Position numbers and translations under genes: made by a program. A stretch of DNA of 64,000 nt, from assembly GCA_006384855.1 (NCBI GenBank), contig VCJN01002909.1, positions 1 through 64,000 on the forward strand. Reading direction: 5' to 3'. A model generated the notes under the pieces. The model did not search any database, was not told the origin of the DNA, and saw only the letters and a list, made by a program, of their open reading frames with translations. This document shows, piece by piece, positions 18,329 to 28,527 of the stretch; the first letter of the stretch is position 1, and every line of letters starts with the position of its first letter. The stretch comes from Tetraselmis striata. Taxonomy: Eukaryota > Chlorophyta > Chlorodendrophyceae > Chlorodendrales > Chlorodendraceae.

Positions 18329-19930
18329 ATGACCGCCAGCGTAAACGTCTTGCTGCTCTATCCCAAGTTCCGCGCCGGCTCCTTCTGGAACTACAAGGAC
18401 ACCTGCGAGCTGGTCGGCGCGAAATACCCCGCCCCGCCTCTCGGCCTGATCACGGTCGCGGCCATGTTGCCCGCGCATTGGACCTCGCGGCTGGTCGACC
18501 GCAACACCGGCGAGCTGTCCCACGAGGATCTCGCCTGGGCGGATGTCGTCTTCACTGGCGGGATGCTGCCGCAGCAACCCGACACGCTCGAGATCCTCGA
18601 GATCTGCCGCGCCGCCGGCAAGCCGACGGTCGTCGGCGGACCGGATGTGACCTCCAGCCCCGGACACTACGTCGATGCGGATTTCCGCGTGATCGGCGAG
18701 GCGGAAGGGGTTCTGGAGCGTTTCGTCGAGGCGTTCGAGCGCGGCGAGCGCTCCGGCACCTTCGAGGCGGAGAAATTCAAGGCGGACGTGACCACAACGC
18801 CGGTGCCGCGGTTCGACCTGCTCAACTTCGACGACTACGTCCAGGTCAACGTGCAATATTCGCGCGGCTGTCCCTTCACCTGCGAGTTCTGCGACATCAT
18901 CGAGCTTTACGGGCGCAAGCCGCGCACCAAGACCAACGAACAGATCCTGGCCGAGCTGCAGGCGCTCTACGACCTCGGCTATCGCGGCCATGTCGATTTC
19001 GTCGACGACAACCTGATCGGCAACAAGAAGGCGGTGAAACAGTTCCTGCCCGAGCTGATCGCCTGGCAGAATGCGCATGGCCGGCCCTTTGAGCTCTCCA
19101 CCGAGGCCTCGCTGAACCTTGCCGACGACGACGCGCTGCTGACGATGATGCAGCAGGCCGGGTTCTTCATCGTCTTCATCGGCATCGAAAGTCCCGACCC
19201 GGACGTGCTGAACGCCACCCGCAAGAAGCAGAACACCCGGCGCGACATCGCGGCGAGCGTGCACAAGGTCTATGAGGCCGGCATCATGGTGATCGGCGGC
19301 TTCATCGTCGGCTTCGACGAGGAGAGCGACCAGGTCGCGGATGAAATCGCCGGGCTGATCGAGGAGGCGGCGATCCCCGTCGCCATGACCGGGCTGCTCT
19401 ACGCTCTGCCGACCACGCAGTTGACCCGCCGGCTTGAAGCCCAGGGACGCTTGCATGCGGAGTTCGACATCGCCGACCCCGCCGACGGTGGCGACCAGTG
19501 CACCTCCGGCCTCAACTTCGAGACGCTGCGCCCGCGCGCGCAGATCCTCTCGGATTTCCGCAAGGTGATCGCCCGCGTCTATGCGCCGGACGCCTATTTC
19601 GCACGGCTGAAGGATGTGGTCGCGCGGCTGGACATGTCGGGTCCGAACGGCGACGCCTTCCATGCGCGCCTTGGCAGCGATCTGAAGAAGCTCGGCAAGC
19701 TCGTCTGGTCGATCACCCGCCACCACCCGGAGCACCGCGGCCACCTGTGGCGGATGATCGCCTACACGCTGCGCACCAATCCGCGCGCGCTCAATCCGAT
19801 GCTGCAGATGGTGGCGCTCTACGTCCACCTCGGGCCGTTCTCGCGCACGGTGCTCGCGCATATCGATGCGCAGATCGCGCAGATCGAGACCGGCACCTGG
19901 CAACAGCCGGCCCTGGTCGCGGCGGAGTAA
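18329..19930 (+). CDS. B12-binding domain radical SAM protein (DUF4070 type)
   Basis: 533 residues. The N-terminal part is a cobalamin-binding Rossmann-like domain (VNVLLLYPKF, VVFTGGMLPQQPDTLEIL, VVGGPDVTSSP). The radical SAM core has the cluster motif CPFTCEFC, then DFVDDNLIGNKK and ELSTEASLNLADDD. The C-terminal part matches DUF4070 (ALPTTQLTRRLEAQGRL, QCTSGLNFETLRPR). Relatives include methylases and ring-forming enzymes such as the hopanoid HpnR/HpnJ group, but the substrate here is unknown. ATG at 18329 follows AGGA. It is convergent with lepA, 31 nt away. Confidence 0.9.
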   Translation: MTASVNVLLLYPKFRAGSFWNYKDTCELVGAKYPAPPLGLITVAAMLPAHWTSRLVDRNTGELSHEDLAWADVVFTGGMLPQQPDTLEILEICRAAGKPTVVGGPDVTSSPGHYVDADFRVIGEAEGVLERFVEAFERGERSGTFEAEKFKADVTTTPVPRFDLLNFDDYVQVNVQYSRGCPFTCEFCDIIELYGRKPRTKTNEQILAELQALYDLGYRGHVDFVDDNLIGNKKAVKQFLPELIAWQNAHGRPFELSTEASLNLADDDALLTMMQQAGFFIVFIGIESPDPDVLNATRKKQNTRRDIAASVHKVYEAGIMVIGGFIVGFDEESDQVADEIAGLIEEAAIPVAMTGLLYALPTTQLTRRLEAQGRLHAEFDIADPADGGDQCTSGLNFETLRPRAQILSDFRKVIARVYAPDAYFARLKDVVARLDMSGPNGDAFHARLGSDLKKLGKLVWSITRHHPEHRGHLWRMIAYTLRTNPRALNPMLQMVALYVHLGPFSRTVLAHIDAQIAQIETGTWQQPALVAAE

Positions 19931-19961
19931 GCCCCGCCGCGCGCACGGCCTGCCGGCAGGC

Positions 19962-21765
19962 CTATTCGTCCATCTTGAGGGCCTTGATGAAGGCTTCCTG
20001 GGGGATTTCGACCTTGCCGAACTGGCGCATCTTCTTTTTCCCCTCTTTCTGCTTTTCCAGAAGCTTGCGCTTACGGGTCGCGTCGCCACCATAACATTTG
20101 GCGGTCACGTCCTTGCGCAGCGCCGCGATGGTTTCGCGGGCGATCACCTTGCCGCCGATGGCGGCCTGGATCGGGATCTTGAACATGTGGCGCGGGATAA
20201 GGTCCTTGAGCTTCTCGCACATCGCGCGTCCGCGCCGCTCGGCCTGCGAACGGTGGACCAGCGTCGACAGCGCGTCGACCGGCTCGGCATTGACCAGGAT
20301 CGACATGCGCACGAGGTCGCCCTCGCGGTAGTCCGAGATCTGGTAGTCGAAGGAGGCGTAGCCCTTGGAGATCGACTTCAGCCGGTCGTAGAAATCGAAC
20401 ACCACCTCGTTGAGCGGCAGATCGTAGGTGACCATGGCGCGCGTGCCGACGTAGTTGAGATCGACCTGAATGCCGCGCCGCTCCTGGCACAGCGTCAGCA
20501 TCGCCCAGGTAATCGTCGGGCACGAGGATGGTGGCCTTGATCCGCGGCTCCTCGATATGGTCCACATGGGTCATGTCGGGCATGTCGGCGGGGTTGTGCA
20601 GCTCGGTCATCGTGCCGTCGCGCAGATAGACATGGTAGATGACCGAGGGCGCGGTCGTGATCAGGTCGATATCGTATTCGCGTTCCAGCCGGTCGCGGAT
20701 GACCTCCAGATGCAGGAGCCCGAGGAAGCCGCAGCGGAAGCCGAAGCCGAGGGCGGCGGAGGTTTCCATTTCGAAAGAGAAGGAGGCGTCGTTCAGCGCC
20801 AGTTTCTCGATCGCGTCGCGCAGATCCTCGAATTGCGCGCTGTCGACCGGGAAGAGGCCGCAGAAGACCACGGGCTGAGAGGGTTTGAAGCCCGGCAGCG
20901 GTTCGGTCGCGCCCTTGCGTTCATGGGTGATAGTGTCGCCCACGCGCGTATCGCGGACCTGTTTGATCGAGGCGGTGAGAAAGCCCATCTCGCCGGGCCC
21001 AAGCTCGGGGATGTCTTTCATCTTCGGGGTGAAGACGCCGAGCCGGTCGATCGGGTAGAGCCCGCCGGTGCGCATCATCCTGATCCTGTCGCCCTTGCGG
21101 ATCACGCCGTCGATGACGCGGATCAGGACGACGACGCCCAGATAGCTGTCATAGTAGCTGTCCACCAGCATGGCTTTCAGCGGCGCGTCGCGGTCGCCCC
21201 GGGGGGCGGGCAGACGGGTGACGATAGCCTCCAGCACATCGGGGATGCCGACGCCGGTCTTGGCCGAGATCAGGACGGCATCGGACGCGTCGATGCCGAT
21301 CACATCCTCGATCTGTTCGCGGACGCGCTCGGGCTCGGCGGCGGGCAGGTCGACCTTGTTGAGGACCGGCACGATTTCATGGTCCGCGTCGATGGCCTGA
21401 TAGACATTGGCCAGCGTCTGCGCCTCGACACCCTGCGAGGCGTCCACCACCAGAAGCGAACCTTCGACGGCGCGCATCGAGCGGCTGACCTCATAGGCGA
21501 AGTCGACGTGGCCCGGCGTGTCGATCAGGTTCAGCTTGTACTGCTTGCCGTCCTTGGCCGTGTAGATCAGGCGCACGGTCTGCGCCTTGATGGTGATCCC
21601 GCGCTCCCGCTCGATGTCCATGGAATCGAGCACCTGCTCCTTCATCTCCCGGCTGGTCAGCGTGCCGGTCATCTGGATCAGACGGTCGGCCAGCGTGGAC
21701 TTGCCGTGGTCGATGTGGGCCACGATGGAGAAATTGCGGATGTCGGACAGGGTCTTTGTGCTCAT
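19962..21765 (-). pseudogene. lepA: Elongation factor 4 (LepA), frameshifted
   Basis: GTPase that back-translocates or remodels ribosomes. The first 430 or so residues are intact from ATG at 21765: G1 [10 protein letters not shown]3 DTPGHVDF, G4 NKVD, and domain [18 protein letters not shown]. After VPDDYLGD the frame shifts near 20499-20501. The remainder ([13 protein letters not shown]...) through the LepA-specific C-terminal domain continues in another frame to 19962. The span is 1804 nt, two short of 602 codons, and alignment fits a 2-nt loss. Both halves are highly conserved, so this may be sequence error. Confidence 0.93.
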
Positions 21766-21885
21766 GCGCGCTCGTTTACCATCGCCGCCCGCGCCCGCAA
21801 AGGGGAATGCGCGCGGGCGAGCCGGAAAAACGCGGGACCATTCAAGCCGCGCGTTCGAAAGTCGAAACGCGGCACGGCTGCATCG

Positions 21886-22717
21886 TCACGGTGGCGCCGC
21901 GCAGGTGCGCGTGAGATGCGGGACGGCAGCGCCCGGCGTCTTTCCTGCCGGCGGGTCGTCGGCGCGCACGCGCATCGATGCGATCATCTCTTCGTAAGTC
22001 GCTCCGGTGAGGCCGAGCGTCGCCAGGCGGGCGCGAAGATGCTGCCGGTCCTGCGCGGAGAGCACAATCTCCCTGACCGCCAGATAGGTCTGCATGTCGC
22101 GCAGTGCGGGCGGATAGTCCTCGCAAAAGGCCAGACGGTAGAGCGCGCGATAGGCGTCGCGGCGCTTGCGCAGGAGATCCGCCGGCTGCCCGAGCCGCGC
22201 GCTTGCCGCGCCCAGCGCCGCCTCATCGGCTGTTCCCGGCAGGTCGACAGGTTCCCAGGAGCCGGTCTCCCTGAAGGCGCGGCTTGCGACTTTTTTCAGC
22301 GCACGACGCGCGACGCACCGGCGACCGGCGGTCGAGCGATCGATGACGAGTTGGAAGGCAAACCCGATGGAGACATCGTCAAACACCGGTTCGAGATAGG
22401 GGTGATGCTTGAGAAAGCCGCGCTCGGCAAACCCCGTCATGTGCCAGCAATAGCCCTCGTCCTGCAGGCGAAAGAACAGCTCGAGATCCTCGCCATCAAG
22501 CCCGCGATGCATCGGCCAGTCGAGGAAGGGCCGCAAGGGGCTCTCGGGATGGCCAGCGTCGCGCGATCCCAGGTTCCCAGCGCCAACGGTCGTAAGCCGC
22601 GGCGAAGTCCTCAGCGGAAAGCGCCGGCCCCGCGGCCTCCGTCGCCTGAGCAACGGCCACATACGGCACCGCGAACAGACATGCAACCACCATTGCCAAC
22701 CGTATCGCGCCGCGCAT
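21886..22717 (-). pseudogene. Exported protein of unknown function, paralogue A, frameshifted
   Basis: No family recognised. From ATG at 22717 (SD GGAG) there is a clear signal peptide (MRGAIRLAMVVACLFAVPYV, cleavage near AVAQA). The frame shifts around 22575-22590 within ...AAYDRW. Coding resumes in the next frame (SPLRPFLDWPMHRGLDGEDLE...) and runs to 21886. The downstream gene at 22902-23793 is a paralogue; the C-terminal 100 residues are nearly identical (ETGSWEPVDLPGTADEAALG, DMQTYL, TGATYEEMIASMRV). Span 832 nt, one base over a whole number of codons. Confidence 0.7.
21967..22266 (-). repeat. 300-bp direct repeat, unit 1 (3' half of paralogue A)
   Basis: This stretch aligns without gaps to 23010-23309 at an offset of 1043 nt, at roughly 93% identity by eye. 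Flanking parts of the two paralogues are far less alike. Confidence 0.8.
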
Positions 22718-22736
22718 CTTCACTCCGCTGTGCTTG

Positions 22737-22755
22737 CAACCAAATGCAATCATAG
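22737..22755 (-). promoter_or_regulatory. Conserved upstream motif of paralogue A
   Basis: On the minus strand CTATGATTGCATTTGGTTG closely matches the motif before paralogue B at about 23817-23836. It contains TATGAT, a good -10 box. This suggests the promoter was duplicated with the gene. Confidence 0.45.
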
Positions 22756-22901
22756 CGGGATCCATGAAGCTTCACACCTTCCAATCCCCGGCGGTCATGC
22801 AGCGGCGATACGAACCCTCTTCTTCACACCAAGAGGTATGACCGTAACCCTTCTGGCAGACGACCCAAGGTATGTTCCCGCCTTTCCAGTCCACCCCGGG
22901 C

Positions 22902-23793
22902 CTATCGGCACGGCTCGGCCGCCGTCGGGGTCCCGGGCCGTCCGGGAGGCTGTGCGGCCTGCGTGGCGCGCGGTTTTGCCAGCGGGCGGTTCGCGCGCTC
23001 TTCCGCCTGCACGCGCATCGATGCGATCATCTCTTCGTAAGTCGCCCCGGTGAGGCCCAGCGCCGCCAGGCGGGCGCGAAGATGCGCAAGGTCCTGCGCG
23101 GAGAGCGCAATTTCCCTGACCTCCAGATAGGTCTGCATGTCGCGCAGTGCGGGCGGATGGTCCTCGCAAAAGGCCAGACGGTAGAGCGCGCGATAAGCGT
23201 CGCGACGCTTGCGCAGGAGATCGGGCGGCTGCCCGAGCCGCGCGCTTGTCGCGCCCAGCGCCGCCTCATCGGCTGTTCCCGGCAAGTCGACAGGTTCCCA
23301 GGAGCCGGTTTCGGCGGGCGCTTCGACCGTCACGTCGGAGAGCTTGGCCTTTGCCGCGCAGCGCCGGCCGGCGCGCGTGTGTTTTTTCGACGAAATGCAG
23401 GGTGAAGCCGACGGACACCCGGACATCCTCAAAGGCCGCGCGCAGCTGCGGATGGGCATGGAGAAAGGCGCGCTCCGCAAGCATCGCCATTTCCCAGCAC
23501 CAGCCCCCCTCCTGAAGGTCAAAGAAGATGCGAAGGTCCATGCCGCGCAGTCCCTTGTGGAGCGGCCAGCGGAGATAGGGACGAAACGGGCTTTTTGCGT
23601 GCGTCGCATCGAGATCCGCGCCGGAGCGAAGCACCCAGGTCTCGTAGGCGTCGAGAAAGGCTCGCGATTCAGCGGTCATCGGGGCGTCGGGCTCATCCTT
23701 TCCGCCTGCCTCCGCCGTGGCCAGCCACGCGCCGAACCAGATGCCGAGCCCGACACCGACCGCCCGCAGGCCTTGTCGCAAGCCTCTCAGCAT
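22902..23793 (-). pseudogene. Exported protein of unknown function, paralogue B, frameshifted
   Basis: Paralogue of 21886-22717, family not recognised. ATG at 23793 has an excellent SD (GGAGGAGGGG). The N-terminus has a basic-hydrophobic leader (MLRGLRQGLRAVGVGLGIWF). The first frame reads FRPYLRWPLHKGLRGMDLRIF, then VGFTLHFVEK. After the six-base T-run at 23382-23387 (plus strand) coding continues in another frame (AGRRCAAKAKLSDV..., ETGSWEPVDLPG...) to 22902. Removing one base from that run restores one frame. An arginine/proline-rich tail ends the protein. Confidence 0.7.
23010..23309 (-). repeat. 300-bp direct repeat, unit 2 (3' half of paralogue B)
   Basis: Partner of 21967-22266. The similarity starts and stops sharply inside the two genes. 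Confidence 0.8.
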
Positions 23794-23816
23794 TCCCCTC
23801 CTCCCGATCAGGGATC

Positions 23817-23836
23817 AACCGGATACAATCATAGAG
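23817..23836 (-). promoter_or_regulatory. Conserved upstream motif of paralogue B
   Basis: On the minus strand CTATGATTGTATCCGGTTG matches the motif before paralogue A. It contains TATGAT as a possible -10. The rest of 23794-24123 holds no gene I can support. Confidence 0.45.
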
Positions 23837-24123
23837 AGAATTTGCGACGGACCACAAGAAAACGAGCGCCAACGCAGCAAGCCTCCGACGGACCGTCACG
23901 GATGACTTATCCTCCGCGCGTCGAGGCACTGCATAATCAGCCGTCTTCTGTTTCCACCTTGAAAGGAGAACCTCCGCCAGCGAATTGCACAGGCGGAACG
24001 AGACATCAATGAACAGTCGCAGGTTCTGGCACGCGCCCGAGAGGAAGCGACACTGATCGGCTGCAGGTAGCCCCCTTCACCGGTCCGGTGACCCTGCGGG
24101 CAGGCGTCTTCTCCTCCTCCCGC

Positions 24124-24909
24124 TTACCGTCCCGTCGCGGGGGTGTCGGCTTCAGCGGGTTCGCCAGCCCCCTCAAACTCTTGCACCATGGCGTCATAAC
24201 CAGGGTGCACCGTGCCCATCATCCGGTCCCACAGCGAGAAGAAGTTGCCGTAGTTGTAGCGAAACGTCGAATGATGCAGGTCGTGGAAGGAGGTGCAGAT
24301 CATCGGCGAGGGCCAGCGGGAGCTTGGCGAGGCGAAATACTCGAAGCCCGAATGGCCGATCATGCCGGAGACCTGGTCGAACAGCCGCTGCGCGAACAGC
24401 GCGAGCGCGGGGATCGGCAGTACGAACCATACGACCAGATAATAGCCGTGCTCGATCATCGTATCGACGGCGGTGGAGGAATCATTGCTCCACACGGTGG
24501 GGGCGACCGAGCGGTGATGCGGGGCGTGCCAGCGGTAGAACATCTTCAGGTGCAGCAGCCGGTGGCCCCAGTAGAACCAGGCATCATAAAGCACCATCGA
24601 GACCGCGAACATCAGCGGCAGCGACCACCAGGAGACCTCGAGCGGCGCGATCGTCCAGCCGCGCACCTGCGCGAACCAGCCGAAGGCGAGCATCGCCGCC
24701 GACACCACCAGCGCCGACATCGACGAGCGGATTTCCACCCACATGCGCTTGTCGCCGTTGCGGTCCTTCTGGATCCGGCGCTCGGGATTGCGCCGGTTGA
24801 CGAGGGTAACGCCGATGCCGGTCGCGAAATAGATCACCACCGTCGCGGCGTAGACGGCCGCGAAATACATCAGATAGTGCGACCCAAGATCGATCACCGC
24901 AGACAGCAT
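24124..24909 (-). CDS. Sterol desaturase/fatty acid hydroxylase family protein
   Basis: 261 residues. The di-iron His-box motifs of the superfamily are all present: HRLLH, HAPHH and HDLHH. They lie among several membrane helices. These enzymes hydroxylate or desaturate lipids such as sterols, carotenoids or fatty acids; the substrate cannot be assigned. ATG at 24909 has GGAGAA 8 nt upstream. It is the last of a minus-strand run after mepA with a 174-bp gap. Confidence 0.9.
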   Translation of the reverse strand: MLSAVIDLGSHYLMYFAAVYAATVVIYFATGIGVTLVNRRNPERRIQKDRNGDKRMWVEIRSSMSALVVSAAMLAFGWFAQVRGWTIAPLEVSWWSLPLMFAVSMVLYDAWFYWGHRLLHLKMFYRWHAPHHRSVAPTVWSNDSSTAVDTMIEHGYYLVVWFVLPIPALALFAQRLFDQVSGMIGHSGFEYFASPSSRWPSPMICTSFHDLHHSTFRYNYGNFFSLWDRMMGTVHPGYDAMVQEFEGAGEPAEADTPATGR

Positions 24910-25083
24910 TCCGGCACTGTTCTCCGTTGGTCCCGTGCGAGGAGGCTTCGTGTGAGTGGTGTCATATAGACCACCGCCTGCGCAAGCACAGGGTCCGTCG
25001 GCATGGAGGGCGCCGGTGCAGGACTGCGTCGCCTGGAGGCAGACGTCCACCCGCGACCGCCCGGGTTCGTGCCGATCCTGTCC

Positions 25084-26281
25084 CTATCGGGCCACCAGCA
25101 CCTGGGTGCAGGCGTCGGGCAGGGCCGCCATGGTGATTTCCTTCTTTTTTGCGGGCGCTTTCTTCTTGGTTGGATCTTTCGGCTTTTTCGGCACCCAGGG
25201 CTCGTCGGAAAGCCACCAGGCGAGGTTCTTGCCGCAGCCGTCGCCCGGCGGCGGCGGGGCCTGGTCCTTGCAGCCGACGCTTCCCGACGGGCATTTGATG
25301 CGCACGTGGAAATGATAGTGGTGGCCCCACCAGGGTCTTACCTTGCGCAGCCACGCCCGGTCGCCGGTCTCGAATTCGCAAAGGGCCTTCTTGATCGCCG
25401 GATTGACGAAGATGCGCGCGGTGCGCGGGTCTTGTGCGGCGCGGCGGATGAGACGGGCGCGGCTGTCGCTCCACTTAGCCGGGTCGACGCTGCGGTCGGC
25501 GCCCTTCACGTCGAGCCGGCCCTTCAGCATGGAGATCGCCGACATCGATTCGCGTTCGTCGCGGGTCAGGCGGCGGTCGGGCATTTCCGTCAGCCAGATG
25601 TCGGCGTCGAGGCCGATCTGGTGGCTGGCGTGGCCAGATAGCATCGGTCCGCCGCGCGGCTGGGCAAGATCGCCGACGAGCAACCCGTTCCAGCCGAGGT
25701 TCGGCGCATCCATGGCCAGCCGCTGCAGCATGTCGACCAATTCCGGATGGCCCCAGTTGCGGTTGCGCGACAGGCGCATCACCTGCCAGCTCGGCCCGTT
25801 GACGGCAAGCGCCGTCGCGCCGGCGAGGCAGCCGCGCGCGTAGGAGCCGATGGAGCGCGCGGCGAGCGGGGGCCGGATCGCTGCGGGCTCCGAACAGCGT
25901 CTTGGCAACCGCATCGGGGCGGATGGTGCCGCGGGACGGCACAAGCGCCAGCGGCGCGTTCGCCTCTTCGGCAAGGGCGCTGCGGTTGTCGGGCGCGGGC
26001 ACGGGCAGCGGCGCGGAGGTCGTGACGACGGGCGCATCCGGCAGCGCCACCGCAACGGTGGAGACGATACGGCCGATGTCGAGCGGTGGCTTGTCCTTCG
26101 GGCGCGGCGCGTCCTCGGCAACGGCGGCGGACGGCATCTGCACGGCGAAGAGGCCGGCAAGTGCCGCCGCACGCCATGCGCACCCGAAGAGCGCAGGGAG
26201 GCCGAAGCCGGGCTGGCCGGATGCGCGAGCGCGGACACCCCCGCCTGGACCGAGACGACCGTATGACATCGTTCTTGCCAT
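25084..26281 (-). pseudogene. mepA: Penicillin-insensitive murein endopeptidase MepA, frameshifted
   Basis: Periplasmic LAS-type metallopeptidase that cuts D-Ala-mDAP cross-links in peptidoglycan. ATG at 26281 (SD GGGGAG) gives an arginine-rich start, a signal segment ending near PSAAVAEDAP, then AKTLFGARSDPAP. The frame breaks at a five-G run (25868-25872, plus strand) and resumes as LAARSIGSYARGCLAGATAL. Zn and active-site motifs are visible downstream: SGHASHQIGLDADIW and HHYHFHVRIKCP. A lysine-rich tail (KKPKDPTKKKAPAKKK) follows. The span is one base over whole codons, so one extra base in the G-run fits. Confidence 0.9.
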
Positions 26282-26396
26282 GCTTGTCACTCCCCGCAAA
26301 TCGCCGGGACCGCAGGTCGCGGCCCTCAAGACAGTGTCGCCGGCGAAGCGTTTACGTCCGGTTAACCATAAACGTCTTGTTAACCATGACCGCCCC

Positions 26397-27433
26397 TCAG
26401 TCCGCGCGCTCGCTCATGCCCTCGGCCAGCCGGTCGAGCGCGACGGTGTTGTCGCGGATGATCCGGTCGGCGGCGCCGTTCAGCTCGATGATGTTGCCCG
26501 GCCGCGTGTTGTCGAGGTCGTCGGCGCCTTGCGGCAGCGTGCCGTCGAGGCGCAGGATGCTTGCAACACCGGCCTCCGCCAGCACCCGCTCCGCCGCATA
26601 GGCGGTCGTGACCGACTGGCCGTGCCGACCCATGGTGACGAGCGGCACGCCATTTTTCGCCGACAGCCAGCCAAGCGGGCCCCAGGCTGCGGCCTGGGGA
26701 TAGGTGAAGCGCGGTGCAAGCTCGCCACCCGTGCCGAGCGAGACGATCACCATGTCCTCCGGCTCCCAGCCGAGCTTGCGCCCTTCCAGATAGGCGGCCA
26801 TGACGGGATTGTTCATGTAGAGGCCGCCGTCGACGAGCACGCGCTCGCCGCCCTCGCCGCCGATGCGCTCCGCCTTCACCGGTTCAAACAGCGTCGGCGT
26901 CGCCATGGCGGCGCGCACCGCCTGCCAGATGTAGTAATCCTCCGGCCGCCCGCCGTCGCTCTCGCGGCCGTTGCTCATGATCACCGGGCGGCGCGCCTCG
27001 ATGTCATAGGCCGGCAGCACCAGACGGGTCAGCGCCGAGGCGATGGAGGTCCAGCCGAAGCGGTCCTTCAGGAGCCGCTCCAGCGGGCGCGGGTCGTAGC
27101 GCTCGTCGAAGGGGCGGACGGGTTGGCGACGAGCCGCTCCAGCAGGCCGCGCCGGCGGAACACCTCGCGCGCCTCCACCTCGAAGAAGCGTCGCAAGTCC
27201 TCGATCGTGGCCGCCGGCGCGCCGCTGCGGTCGTCGGGTTTCGGCGCGGCCACGCCGGCGGCGATCAGTCCGCCGGTCGAAACGCCGGCAACCAGATCGA
27301 AATAGCGGTTGAGCGGCGCCGTCTTGCCATGGGTGCGCAGGCGCGCCTCCAGCGTCTCCAGGATGCGCAAGGGGATCAGCCCCCGAATGCCGCCGCCGTC
27401 GATCGCCAGAATGAAATGCTTGCGCCGTGCCAT
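26397..27433 (-). pseudogene. Patatin-like phospholipase (CBASS-type length not implied), frameshifted
   Basis: Patatin lipid acyl hydrolase. The N-terminal part from ATG 27433 has the oxyanion motif DGGGIRGLIPL and the nucleophile elbow GVSTGG. The C-terminal part has the catalytic Asp motif VDGGLYMNNP. The two halves are in different frames, joined near 27120-27122 (ERLVANP then RPFDERYDP). A single missing base explains it; the span is two bases over whole codons. No cyclase or other defence gene is adjacent, so I read it as a housekeeping or lipid-turnover patatin. Confidence 0.88.
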
Positions 27434-27559
27434 GAAAACCTCGCGTTGCCGGACCGGGCGCGGGGACTGCGCCGGTCTGTGATCTTGCCGCGCCAAGCCT
27501 TGGCAGGAAATACGACGAAGCGATGACCCGCCCGTCAAAAATCCCGCCGCTGGAGCGTT

Positions 27560-28402
27560 TCAGCCGGCCTCAGCTTCCAGTGCCTCGGCCTGCCGGTCAA
27601 TGGCGGCAATCAGACGCGCGATGTCGGCCGGGCGCGACAGGCGGTGATCGCCGTCCTTGATGAGCGTCAGCACGACGTCGTCGAGCGCCAGGCAATCGAC
27701 CAGGCGCAGGGCGTGGCGCCAGGGCACGGCATCGTCGCGCTGGCCCTGCAGGATGGTGACCGGGCAGCCGGTCTCGATCGGACCGCCGAGCAGCAGGTTG
27801 TCGCGGCCGTCCTCGATCAGCGCGCGGGTGATCACATAGGGGCTGTCGTCATACTCGGAGGGGCGCTCGAAGCGGCCCTCGCGCAGGATCGTGTCGCGGA
27901 TCTCGTCGGTGAACTCATGCTTCCACATCAGTTCCTCGGTGAAATCGGGCGCCGGCGCGATCAGCACCATGCCGGCGAGCCGCGCGGCGAGATCCGTGCC
28001 GGCGCGCAGCGCACTTTCCCTGTTTGCGCGCTCAAGGAGCGCGCGGGCCAGCAGCAGCGCGATCCAGCCGCCCATGGAGGAGCCGACGACGATGGTGGGT
28101 TCGCGGCAGAAGGCTTCAAAGACGGCGACCGCCTCCTGCGTCCATCTGGAGATCGTGCCGTCCTCGAACTCGCCGCCCGAAATGCCGTGACCGGAATAAT
28201 CGAGCCGCGTTACCGCCCGGCCGGTCGTGCGGGCAAAGGCTGCGATCTCCTCCGCCTTGGTGCCGGCCATGTCCGACTTGAAGCCCGAGAGCCACAGGAT
28301 GCCGCAGCGCCCCGGCGCGCCGTCTTCGCGCAGCACGGCGATCTCGCGCGCCGCCTCTCCGGTTCCGACCGTGATCCGCTGTGCCTGATCCTGCTGCGTC
28401 AT
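27560..28402 (-). CDS. Alpha/beta hydrolase
   Basis: 280 residues. The nucleophile elbow is VVGSSMGGW; the acid is probably in GQRDDAVPW; the His is in KDGDHRLSRP. It resembles the ABHD10/palmitoyl-esterase-like group (LSGFKSDMAGTKAEEIAAFA, LDYSGHGISGG). It probably cleaves esters or thioesters of small molecules. ATG at 28402 has GGAGG 8 nt upstream. It diverges from the glycosyltransferase gene across 125 bp. Confidence 0.88.
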   Translation of the reverse strand: MTQQDQAQRITVGTGEAAREIAVLREDGAPGRCGILWLSGFKSDMAGTKAEEIAAFARTTGRAVTRLDYSGHGISGGEFEDGTISRWTQEAVAVFEAFCREPTIVVGSSMGGWIALLLARALLERANRESALRAGTDLAARLAGMVLIAPAPDFTEELMWKHEFTDEIRDTILREGRFERPSEYDDSPYVITRALIEDGRDNLLLGGPIETGCPVTILQGQRDDAVPWRHALRLVDCLALDDVVLTLIKDGDHRLSRPADIARLIAAIDRQAEALEAEAG

Positions 28403-28527
28403 GTGCTGCCTCCGCTTGCCGATGTCCCGACCGATGTGGCACACAGCACGGGCTTTGAGAAGGTGCCCGCCCGCCGCACCGGTCGAAAAACCGGACCGCG
28501 AGCCGCCCCCGCCCGACAGGATCCGCC

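Noticed and set aside
18218..20092. Minus-strand open frame over the radical SAM gene
   Set aside because: Shadow of the B12-binding radical SAM gene; no start signals or domains.
20480..20520. Programmed ribosomal frameshift in lepA
   Set aside because: No slippery heptamer at the junction, and lepA is not known to use frameshifting.
20470..22755. Long plus-strand open frame over lepA
   Set aside because: Antisense to lepA and paralogue A; no domain or start signals.
26397..27433. Patatin as the effector of an antiphage (CBASS-type) system
   Set aside because: No nucleotide cyclase, sensor or other defence gene is adjacent; mepA and hydrolase neighbours suggest an ordinary lipase.
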